In this document: positions 7,621-13,892 of the stretch, in pieces | Position numbering within the stretch: the first letter of the stretch is position 1 | Layout of the letters: each line of letters opens with the position of its first letter | Assembly: GCA_043729515.1 (NCBI GenBank) | Contig: JAYTLK010000084.1 | Span: forward strand, 1-16,170 | Source: JANXSS01 sp043729515 | GTDB lineage: Bacteria; Pseudomonadota; Gammaproteobacteria; Burkholderiales; Burkholderiaceae_D | Direction of reading: 5' to 3' | DNA length: 16,170 nucleotides | Notes under the pieces: generated by a model | Told to the model about the DNA's origin: nothing | Seen by the model: only the letters and a program-made list of their open reading frames with translations | Database searches by the model: none | Position numbers and translations under genes: made by a program

Positions 7621-8744
7621 GCAAAACACTGGCACTGACCAAAGAACTGATCGCGCTGTCGTCTGTCACGCCAGCCGACAACGGCTGCCAGGCCAAACTG
7701 ACCCAACTGCTGGCGCCGCTGGGTTTCATTTGCGAGCCGGTCATGTCAGGCAAGGTCACGAATCTCTGGGCACGCCGGGGCACCACCGCGCCGCTGTTGG
7801 TCTTTGCCGGCCACACCGATGTAGTGCCGACCGGGCCCCTGGCGCAATGGACCTCGGACCCATTCGTGCCAACCATCCGCGACGGCAAGCTTTATGGACG
7901 GGGAGCGGCGGACATGAAGACCTCGATCGCGGCAATGCTGGTCGCCGTCGAAGAATTCGTCGCTGCGCACCCGGATCACGGCGGCTCGATCGGTTTCCTG
8001 ATCACCAGCGATGAAGAAGGTCCGGCCACCGACGGCACGGTCGTCGTCTGCAAGCTGCTGGAAGAACGCGGCGTGAAGCTCGACTATTGCCTGGTCGGCG
8101 AACCGACCTCGTCAATCTGCCTGGGGGACACGATCAAGAATGGCCGTCGCGGCAGCATGTCGGGCAAGTTGACCATCAAGGGAATGCAAGGTCACATCGC
8201 CTACCCGCAACTGGCGCGCAATCCGATCCACCAGATGGCGCCGGCACTGGCTGCACTGGCCGCCGAGCAATGGGATGCCGGTAACGACTATTACCTGCCG
8301 ACGTCGTGGCAGGCCTCCAACATCCACGGTGGCACCGGCGCGTCGAACGTGATTCCCGGTGAAGTCGTGATGGACTTCAATTTCCGGTTTTCCACGGCCA
8401 GCACGGTCGAGGGCCTGCAGCAACGGACCCGCGATATCCTCGACCGGCACGCCCTGGAATACGGCCTGACCTGGACTGTCAGCGGTCTGCCGTTCCTGAC
8501 CCCGCGCGGCACGCTCAGCGACGCCCTGTCGCAGGCAATCCGCGCCGAGACCGATCTGGTGCCGGAACTCTCGACCACCGGTGGCACCTCCGACGGCCGC
8601 TTCATTGCGCGCATCTGCAAGCAAGTCGTCGAATTCGGCCCGCTCAACGACAGCATCCACAAGATCGACGAGCACATCGTCATCGATACGATCGATCCCC
8701 TGAAAAACATCTACCGCCGTACGCTGGAGAATTTGCTGCTCTGA
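7617..8744 (+). CDS. dapE: Succinyl-diaminopimelate desuccinylase (DapE)
   Basis: DapE is a dinuclear zinc amidohydrolase of the M20 family. It hydrolyses N-succinyl-L,L-diaminopimelate to L,L-diaminopimelate and succinate, for lysine and peptidoglycan synthesis. The 375-aa protein, the usual length, carries FAGHTDVVPTGP (ligand His66, with Asp68), GRGAADMKT (bridging Asp99), TSDEEGPATDG (catalytic Glu133, ligand Glu134), GEPTSS (ligand Glu162) and NDSIHK (ligand His348). The dimerisation domain with GMQGHIAYP covers about 178-295. The ATG overlaps the yffB stop as ATGA, indicating translational coupling. All metal ligands are present, so it should be active. Confidence 0.98.
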   Translation: MSKTLALTKELIALSSVTPADNGCQAKLTQLLAPLGFICEPVMSGKVTNLWARRGTTAPLLVFAGHTDVVPTGPLAQWTSDPFVPTIRDGKLYGRGAADMKTSIAAMLVAVEEFVAAHPDHGGSIGFLITSDEEGPATDGTVVVCKLLEERGVKLDYCLVGEPTSSICLGDTIKNGRRGSMSGKLTIKGMQGHIAYPQLARNPIHQMAPALAALAAEQWDAGNDYYLPTSWQASNIHGGTGASNVIPGEVVMDFNFRFSTASTVEGLQQRTRDILDRHALEYGLTWTVSGLPFLTPRGTLSDALSQAIRAETDLVPELSTTGGTSDGRFIARICKQVVEFGPLNDSIHKIDEHIVIDTIDPLKNIYRRTLENLLL

Positions 8745-8776
8745 TGCGTCGTCGCGTGAAGACGCAGTACGGCAGA

Positions 8777-8806
8777 TAGTCCGCAATGCGGCATACTAGC
8801 GGACTA
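8777..8806 (+). repeat. Perfect 8-bp inverted repeat downstream of dapE
   Basis: TAGTCCGC (8777-8784) and GCGGACTA (8799-8806) are exact reverse complements around a 14-base loop. A shorter alternative hairpin, CCGC-AAT-GCGG (8781-8791), uses part of the same bases. No T tract follows, so it is not a standard intrinsic terminator; it could stabilise the 3' end of the dapE transcript or mark a protein site. Confidence 0.5.
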
Positions 8807-8841
8807 GCCACGGATAGCGCGCCATCTGGTTGCTTTTCCCA

Positions 8842-8906
8842 GTAACGTTCATCCGTAACGTTTGTGCGTAACGTTGATCCGTAATTTTCATCCGCAATTT
8901 CCACTC
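8842..8906 (+). repeat. Array of five 13-bp direct repeats
   Basis: Five contiguous units with an exact 13-base period start at 8842, 8855, 8868, 8881 and 8894. The first is GTAACGTTCATCC. Relative to it, unit 2 differs at three positions, unit 3 at one, unit 4 at two and unit 5 at six, so the array decays toward prmB. Units 1-3 each contain the palindrome AACGTT. The period is not a multiple of three, so the repeat does not encode a peptide repeat. It lies in the probable leader or promoter region of prmB. Confidence 0.85.
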
Positions 8907-8935
8907 GCTTTTTTTTCCTGATTCGCGCGTCCTGC

Positions 8936-9847
8936 ATGCGCAACCCTGATTGGCAACCGATGAACCCCACCGCCTTTACCACGGTCCGCGACCTGCTGCG
9001 CCATGCGGTCACGCAATTCAACCGCGCCGGTCTGCATTTCGGCCACGGCAGCAGCGATGCGATGGATGAAGCAGCCTATCTGATCCTGCATACGCTGCAC
9101 TTGCCTTTGGACCGCCTCGATCCGTTTCTGGATGCGCGCCTGCTGCCGGAAGAAATCGACAACGTGTTGAGCGTGATTTCCCGGCGCAGTCAGGAACGCG
9201 TCCCGGCTGCCTACATCACCCACGAAGCCTGGCTCGGGGAATACCGTTTTTATGTTGACGAGCGCGTGCTGGTGCCACGCTCGTTCATCGCCGAATTGAT
9301 TCCAGATCAATTTTCTCCCTGGGTCGCCGAGCCCGGTAGCGTGACCGACATCCTGGAACTATGCACCGGCTCCGGCTGCCTGGCGATCCTGCTAGCGGAC
9401 GCATTTCCCGAGGCCATGGTCGATGCGGTCGATATTTCCGCTGATGCGCTGGACGTGGCCCGACGCAATGTCGACACCTATCAAATGGCGGACCGCATTG
9501 ACCTGGTCGCGGCGGACCTCTACGCCAGCACCGGATGCAAGCAATATGACCTGATCGTCACCAATCCACCCTATGTCAACGCCATGTCGATGCAGCGCCT
9601 GCCCGATGAATACAGGCATGAACCGCAGATCGCGCTTGCCGGCGGCAGCGACGGCATGGATCTGGTGCGCCGGATCGTCGAGGGTGCCCGCAGCCGGTTA
9701 CGCCCGGGCGGCATTCTGGTGGTTGAAATCGGCAACGAGCGCGTGCATGCCGAAGCCGCATTTCCCGATCTGGAACTGACCTGGCTGACCACCAGCGCCG
9801 GCGACGACATGGTCTTCATGCTTACTGCAGAACAACTGGCCGGATGA
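8936..9847 (+). CDS. prmB: Ribosomal protein L3 N5-glutamine methyltransferase (PrmB)
   Basis: PrmB uses S-adenosylmethionine to methylate a glutamine side chain of 50S protein L3, supporting ribosome assembly. The 303-aa protein has an N-terminal helical substrate domain (about 15-110, including the FYVDERVLVPRS block at 105-116) and a Rossmann-type domain with the SAM motif LELCTGSGC (140-148), the acidic loop VDAVDISADAL and the catalytic TNPPYVN (209-215). The order TVRDLLR, HFGHG, VLVPRS and NEYRHEP-like DEYRHEP matches E. coli PrmB rather than the release-factor enzyme PrmC. The start is uncertain: the ATG at 8936 is used here, but the one at 8960 would give MNPTAFTTVRDLL, also family-like; neither has a strong ribosome-binding site. 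Confidence 0.95.
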   Translation: MRNPDWQPMNPTAFTTVRDLLRHAVTQFNRAGLHFGHGSSDAMDEAAYLILHTLHLPLDRLDPFLDARLLPEEIDNVLSVISRRSQERVPAAYITHEAWLGEYRFYVDERVLVPRSFIAELIPDQFSPWVAEPGSVTDILELCTGSGCLAILLADAFPEAMVDAVDISADALDVARRNVDTYQMADRIDLVAADLYASTGCKQYDLIVTNPPYVNAMSMQRLPDEYRHEPQIALAGGSDGMDLVRRIVEGARSRLRPGGILVVEIGNERVHAEAAFPDLELTWLTTSAGDDMVFMLTAEQLAG

Positions 9848-9887
9848 TCTTCACCGGCATGAATCAAATGAATCGCATGGACCCGCA

Positions 9888-11927
9888 ATGATACGTTTTC
9901 AGCAAGTCACTCTCGCCCGCGGCATCAAGCCGCTGCTCTACAATGTCGACCTCACCCTCAACCCGGGCGACAAGATCGGCCTGATCGGAGCCAACGGCGC
10001 TGGCAAGTCCAGCCTGTTCGGCCTGCTGCGCGGCGAGCTGCATGCCGATCTGGGCAGCATCGATTTTCCGGCGCGCTGGCGCATGGCGTATGTCGCGCAG
10101 GAGACACCGGCACTGCACCGTCCGGCAATCGAATATGCGATCGATGGCGACGTCACCCTGCGCCGCCTGGAAGACGAACTCGCGTTCCTGGAGAGCGAAC
10201 CGGAAACCAGCGCCAACGGCCTGCTGATCGGCGACCTGTACAGCGCGCTCGCTGACGCGGATGCCTACACGGTGCGTTCGCGCGCCGAGCAATTGCTGAC
10301 CGGCCTGGGCTTCACGCTCGACCAGATGCAGCGACCGGTGGCCAGTTTTTCCGGTGGCTGGCGCATGCGGCTGAATCTGGCGCAGGCACTGATGTGCCCC
10401 TCCGACCTGCTGCTGCTGGACGAACCCACGAACCATCTGGATCTGGACGCCATCATCTGGCTGGAAGACTGGTTGAAGCGCTATGCCGGTACCCTGATCA
10501 TCATTTCCCATGATCGGGATTTTCTGGATGGCGTGGTCAACGTCATCGTGCATATCGACGAGCGCAAGTTGAAGCGCTACAGCGGCAATTATTCCGGCTT
10601 CGAGCGCCAGCGCGCAGCGCAGATGATCCTGGCGCAGGGTGCGTTGGAAAAGCAGACCCGGCAGCGCGCGCATCTGGAATCATTCATCAGCCGCTTCAAG
10701 GCACAGGCCAGCAAGGCGCGCCAGGCCCAGAGCCGCATGAAGGCGCTGGCGAAGATGGAGGAGCTGGCGCCGCTGCGCGCGGCTGCCGAGTTTTCTTTCG
10801 AATTCCGCGAGCCGGCGAATGCGCCCAATCCGCTGCTGGTGATGGAAGACGTCGATGCCGGTTACCGCACGGAGTCACCTGACAGTCATGACGTAACGGA
10901 GAAGAAGATCGTCTCCGGCATCAATTTTTCATTGCAGATCGGCCAGCGGATCGGCCTCTTGGGTGTGAACGGCGCCGGCAAATCCACGCTCATCAAGACG
11001 ATTGCCGGCGAACTTGCGCCACTGGCCGGCGACAGCCAGTTCGGCAAGGGCCTGGCGATCGGCTATTTTGCCCAGCACCAGGTCGAGATGCTGCGTCATG
11101 AGGAGTCCCCGCTCTGGCACCTTGGCCATATCGCACCGACCGTGCGGGAGCAGGAACTGCGCAATTTTCTCGGCAGCTTCAACTTCAACGGCGCCATGGT
11201 GACCAGCAAGATCGCGCCGTTCTCCGGGGGCGAAAAAGCTCGGCTGGCATTGGCGCTGATCGTCTGGCAACGACCGAACCTGCTGCTGCTGGACGAGCCG
11301 ACCAATCACCTCGATCTCGAAACCCGCGAAGCGCTGACCATGGCGCTGGCGCAGTTCGAGGGCACGCTGGTGGTCGTCTCGCATGACCGGCATCTGCTGC
11401 GCGCCACCACCGACCAGTTCATCATCGTGGCCGACGGCAAGCTGCAGCCCTTCGATGGCGACCTCGACGACTACCGCGACTGGCTGTTCAAGACCAAGCT
11501 GGCCAACAAGGTCGGTGGCGCTGCACCTGTTTCAACACCGGCGCCTGCGACCGCCGCGAAGGCCGGCGCGGCAGTCGCGTTGCCTCCAGGCGCCGGCGGC
11601 GGCCTCAGCGCCGTGTCGTCGCCGAGCCAATCGGGCAGCGACCGCCGTGATCAGAAGCGCAACGACGCCGAAGAACGCGCGCGCCTGGCTGCCCGCAAGA
11701 AGCCGATCGAAGCCAAGATCAAGAAGCTCGAGGAGCAGATCGCCAAGCGCACGGCACAAAAAGCAGCAGTCGATGTCCGTCTGGCGGATCCGCTGATGTA
11801 TGACCAGGCGAACAAGAAGGAATTGAAGACGCAGCTGACCGACCAGGCGTTCTATGCCAAGGAAATCGCGCAACTGGAAGCGGAGTGGCTCGCGCATCAG
11901 GAAGCGCTCGAACAGACAGCGGCCTGA
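9888..11927 (+). CDS. yheS: ABC-F family ATPase, YheS type
   Basis: This is a soluble twin-ATPase protein without membrane segments. ABC-F proteins bind the ribosomal E site and act on stalled or initiating ribosomes; the exact role of YheS is less settled than that of EttA. Domain 1 has Walker A GANGAGKSS (34-42), signature SGGWRMRLN (from 155) and LLLDEPTNHLDLDA. A charged linker with KARQAQSRMKAL follows. Domain 2 has Walker A GVNGAGKST (359-367), a second signature FSGGEKARL and a second LLLDEPTNHLDLE. The text follows E. coli YheS closely (QETPAL, ALIVWQRPNLLLLDEPTNHL). At 679 aa it is about 40 longer than that protein, owing partly to a short insert after GYR in domain 2 and an Ala/Pro/Gly-rich spacer (about 541-585) before a Lys/Glu-rich C-terminal coiled coil. 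It lies 40 bases after prmB. Confidence 0.95.
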   Translation: MIRFQQVTLARGIKPLLYNVDLTLNPGDKIGLIGANGAGKSSLFGLLRGELHADLGSIDFPARWRMAYVAQETPALHRPAIEYAIDGDVTLRRLEDELAFLESEPETSANGLLIGDLYSALADADAYTVRSRAEQLLTGLGFTLDQMQRPVASFSGGWRMRLNLAQALMCPSDLLLLDEPTNHLDLDAIIWLEDWLKRYAGTLIIISHDRDFLDGVVNVIVHIDERKLKRYSGNYSGFERQRAAQMILAQGALEKQTRQRAHLESFISRFKAQASKARQAQSRMKALAKMEELAPLRAAAEFSFEFREPANAPNPLLVMEDVDAGYRTESPDSHDVTEKKIVSGINFSLQIGQRIGLLGVNGAGKSTLIKTIAGELAPLAGDSQFGKGLAIGYFAQHQVEMLRHEESPLWHLGHIAPTVREQELRNFLGSFNFNGAMVTSKIAPFSGGEKARLALALIVWQRPNLLLLDEPTNHLDLETREALTMALAQFEGTLVVVSHDRHLLRATTDQFIIVADGKLQPFDGDLDDYRDWLFKTKLANKVGGAAPVSTPAPATAAKAGAAVALPPGAGGGLSAVSSPSQSGSDRRDQKRNDAEERARLAARKKPIEAKIKKLEEQIAKRTAQKAAVDVRLADPLMYDQANKKELKTQLTDQAFYAKEIAQLEAEWLAHQEALEQTAA

Positions 11928-11945
11928 CATGGGGACGGCAACGCC

Positions 11946-12815
11946 ATGACCACCCTGTCGATCATCGGCCCCGGCCGGGTCGGCAAGGCGCTCGGCCGCA
12001 TCTTCACGCAGGCTGGCGTCGCCGTCGTCCTCGACGTTGCCGGGCGCTGCCTGCCCGGCGCGCAGAAAGCGGTCGATTTCATCGGAGCCGGGCGCGCGGT
12101 CACCGACTTGTCCACGTTGCGTTCGGCTGACGTGTACGTGCTGTCGGTACCGGACGACGCGATCGCCGGCTGCAGCGTTACCCTCGCTGCTGCGGGCCTG
12201 CCGGCCGGCGCACTGGTGTTCCACTGCAGCGGCGCTCTGACCACGGACGTGCTCGATGCAGTACGGCAGGCCGGCATGCGCACGGCCAGCATCCATCCGG
12301 TGCGCAGCTTTGCCGATCCGGCAAGCGTTGCAGCAGGCTTCGCCGGCACTGGCTGCGGCATCGAAGGCGATGCCCCAGCAGTGCCCATCCTGCGCGCATT
12401 GTTCGAGGCTGTCGGTGCCCGTGTCTTTGCCATCGACGCTGCCAACAAGACGCTCTATCACGCCGCAGCAGTGTTCGCTTCCAACTACGTGGTCGTGCTG
12501 GCCGACGTGGCGATGAAGGTTTATGGCGCCGCCGGCATCGCTCCTGCCGATGCGCTGACCTTGATCGCACCGCTCTTGCAGGAAGCGGCGACGAATGCAG
12601 GTCGGCTTGGCCCTGCGGCAGCGCTCACCGGGCCGATTGCCCGCGGCGATACGGCGACAGTGCAGCGTCAACAGGACGCGCTGCAGGCGGCCAGACCGGC
12701 GTGGGCGGCGTTGTATCGTGAATTGGCGCAGGCGACTACAGAGCTGGCCATCGATCGAAATAGACCTGATGATCTTGCCTTGGCAAGCGCAATCGCCGCG
12801 GCGGGTCGGTCATGA
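11946..12815 (+). CDS. Rossmann-fold DUF2520 protein, dehydrogenase-like, function unknown
   Basis: This 289-aa protein has an N-terminal dinucleotide-binding domain with GPGRVG (8-13) and the strand VVLD ending at Asp30, then DVYVLSVPDDAI and FHCSGALTT (92-100). The C-terminal helical half has HPVRSF (117-122), KTLYHAAAVFASNY (168-181) and LTGPIARGD (227-234), the pattern of Rossmann-like/DUF2520 proteins distantly related to beta-hydroxyacid and F420-dependent NADP dehydrogenases. Lys168 to Asn180 could be the analogue of the catalytic Lys/Asn pair of that superfamily, which is inference. The substrate is unknown. The gene follows yheS after 18 bases, and its stop overlaps the arfB start as ATGA. 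Confidence 0.88.
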   Translation: MTTLSIIGPGRVGKALGRIFTQAGVAVVLDVAGRCLPGAQKAVDFIGAGRAVTDLSTLRSADVYVLSVPDDAIAGCSVTLAAAGLPAGALVFHCSGALTTDVLDAVRQAGMRTASIHPVRSFADPASVAAGFAGTGCGIEGDAPAVPILRALFEAVGARVFAIDAANKTLYHAAAVFASNYVVVLADVAMKVYGAAGIAPADALTLIAPLLQEAATNAGRLGPAAALTGPIARGDTATVQRQQDALQAARPAWAALYRELAQATTELAIDRNRPDDLALASAIAAAGRS

Positions 12816-13219
12816 CCGTCTTCGAGGTGACGATCGTCGAAAGCGAGGTCGAACTGACGGCGATCCGCGCCCAGGGTCCGGGCGGACAGAACGTCAACAA
12901 GGTGTCGAGTGCGATCCACCTTCGCTTTGACATCGGTGCCTCTTCCCTGCCCGACGAGATCAAGCAACGCCTGCTGGCGCTGCGCGACTCCCGCATCACG
13001 GTCGAGGGCGTGCTGGTGCTCAAGGCGCAGCAGGCCAGGTCGCAGGAAAAGAACCGGGAAGCAGCGCTGCGGCGTTTGCAGGACCTCGTCGACAGCGTGA
13101 CTGCCGTCCCCCCGGTTCGCCGTGCAACCCGACCCACTGCAGGCTCGCAACGCCGGCGGCTGGACACGAAGGCGACGCGTTCCCAGGTCAAGGCATTGCG
13201 TGGAAAAATCACGGATTGA
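12812..13219 (+). CDS. arfB: Alternative ribosome-rescue factor / peptidyl-tRNA hydrolase ArfB
   Basis: ArfB (YaeJ) enters the A site of ribosomes stalled on messages lacking a stop codon and hydrolyses the peptidyl-tRNA. The 135-aa protein has the catalytic block RAQGPGGQNVNKVSSAIHLR with the GGQ motif at 24-26, a compact domain to about residue 100, and a basic C-terminal tail (about 103-135) with RRATRP and QRRRLDTK. Such tails occupy the empty mRNA channel. The short length and lack of a codon-recognition domain separate it from RF1/RF2. It starts inside the stop of the DUF2520 gene, so the two are probably translationally coupled. Confidence 0.96.
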   Translation: MTVFEVTIVESEVELTAIRAQGPGGQNVNKVSSAIHLRFDIGASSLPDEIKQRLLALRDSRITVEGVLVLKAQQARSQEKNREAALRRLQDLVDSVTAVPPVRRATRPTAGSQRRRLDTKATRSQVKALRGKITD

Positions 13220-13362
13220 CCGGCCGGGTGCTGCCCACGCTTGGTCGATCGGAGGAATGTCAAAATGGAAGAGGTCGTTCACATCACACGTGCCACGCCG
13301 GCCATCCTGGATGCCACGCGGTCAGGCACGTTGCGCGCTTCGCGTTACAGGGTTACAGCGAT
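13220..13362. other. Gap between arfB and the convergent secreted-protein gene
   Basis: This 143-base gap lies between converging genes. It has no clear T-tailed terminator on either strand. It contains a strong GGAGG ribosome-binding-site-like sequence at 13251-13255 followed by a short reading frame (reported separately) and, at its right edge, short direct repeats: TTACAG twice, then CAGCGATT twice in tandem at 13356-13371. The second copy of the tandem repeat contains part of the stop codon of the minus-strand gene. Confidence 0.5.
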
Positions 13363-13381
13363 TCAGCGATTCGGCGCGTAG
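13265..13381 (+). CDS. Possible 38-residue small protein, unknown
   Basis: A short frame begins at the ATG at 13265, nine bases after a consensus GGAGG, and ends with TAG at 13379-13381. The predicted peptide starts MEEVVHITRATPAILD and shows no membrane segment or known motif. The case for it is the ribosome-binding site, the strongest seen in the window, where most real genes have weak ones. Against it, it is very short, its end overlaps the convergent minus-strand gene by 19 bases, and I recognise no homologue. It could also be a decayed gene start. Confidence 0.22.
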   Translation: MEEVVHITRATPAILDATRSGTLRASRYRVTAIQRFGA

Positions 13382-13725
13382 ATGTCGTGACTTGCCTGAT
13401 CGATCTGCCGGCGCAAGGCACGCCGGTCTTCGGGCGACATGCGGTTGCCGCGCCGATCCTGCTGGCCCTCGCCATGCTGCTCGGGCGGCGGCGTCTGTTG
13501 CACTGCGCGCACGTCACGCTGGCGCTCCTGGCGCGCTGCCTGGCGCTGCTCACGCCCCTCGTCGCGGGCACCCGGATACGCGCCGTCAGCGCCGTTGCCA
13601 CCATTGCCACCATTGCTAGCGTTACTGCGGCCTTGCTCGCGATGGTCCCCATCACCGGCGTGCGCGAACAGGCTGCTCGCACCGAGCAACACGATCAGCA
13701 AACTGTGAATGAAGCGCATGCGCAT
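13363..13725 (-). CDS. Small secreted protein of unknown function
   Basis: This 120-aa protein begins with a clear Sec signal peptide: basic MRMR, a hydrophobic core IHSLLIVLLGASSLF and an AHA motif at 21-23, so cleavage is likely after Ala23. The mature part is hydrophilic, with a Gly/Asn-rich stretch (about 38-48), an Arg/Gln/Glu-rich segment (54-93) and a C-terminal block MSPEDRRALRRQIDQA (96-111) before HDIYAPNR. I recall similar C-terminal blocks in small exported proteins of related bacteria but cannot name the family. With no cysteines or lipobox it should be periplasmic or released. A weak TTAGG eight bases before the ATG may be the ribosome-binding site. It is divergent from ompR across 167 bases. 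Confidence 0.72.
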   Translation of the reverse strand: MRMRFIHSLLIVLLGASSLFAHAGDGDHREQGRSNASNGGNGGNGADGAYPGARDEGREQRQAARQERQRDVRAVQQTPPPEQHGEGQQDRRGNRMSPEDRRALRRQIDQASHDIYAPNR

Positions 13726-13892
13726 GTGAACGGCCTAAGAGAAAAACTGCAAGTTGTCGCCTCGCTGGTGACCTGACAAAGTGTAGGCTTCTTCGTTTGG
13801 CGCCTGAACGTCTTTGAGGTAAAGTTTGTAACACTTTGTAATGCCACAGAGTAACTCTCTACCCTGTCAGATTTCGACGTTACCATACAGAT
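13726..13892. promoter_or_regulatory. Divergent control region between the secreted-protein gene and ompR
   Basis: This 167-base region is more A+T-rich than its surroundings. It contains two 10-bp direct repeats, AGTTTGTAAC (13823-13832) and ACTTTGTAAT (13833-13842), identical at eight of ten positions. The word ACAAAGTGT at 13776-13784 is the exact reverse complement of ACACTTTGT at 13831-13839. A small dyad AGAGT-A-ACTCT lies at 13848-13858. A weak -10-like TACACT facing the secreted-protein gene (13785-13780) overlaps the ACAAAGTGT element. No strong ompR promoter is visible; TTGTAA (13836-13841) with TACCCT (13860-13865) is a weak possibility. Confidence 0.45.

Larger units (their letters stand above)
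8745..8935 (+). other. dapE-prmB intergenic region
   Basis: This 191-base gap breaks an otherwise tight gene run. From left to right it holds a 6-bp stem TGCGTC/GACGCA (8745-8750 and 8761-8766), a perfect 8-bp inverted repeat (8777-8784 and 8799-8806), five 13-bp tandem repeat units (8842-8906), and a run of eight T residues (8909-8916) ending 19 bases before the prmB ATG. I found no convincing -35/-10 pair and no hairpin directly abutting the T run. It may separate the dap run from the prmB run, but that is unproven. Confidence 0.6.

Noticed and set aside
8842..8906. CRISPR array
   Set aside because: The units are 13 bp, contiguous and without spacers, and no cas genes are in the window.
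8894..8916. Intrinsic terminator at the run of eight T residues before prmB
   Set aside because: No G+C-rich hairpin directly precedes the T run; the adjacent bases are the last 13-bp repeat unit.
13122..13776. Plus-strand frames of 165 and 186 codons opposite the small secreted protein
   Set aside because: They overlap the end of arfB or lack any recognisable start context. Their Ala/Arg/His-rich composition is typical of shadow frames, while the minus strand shows a clear signal peptide.
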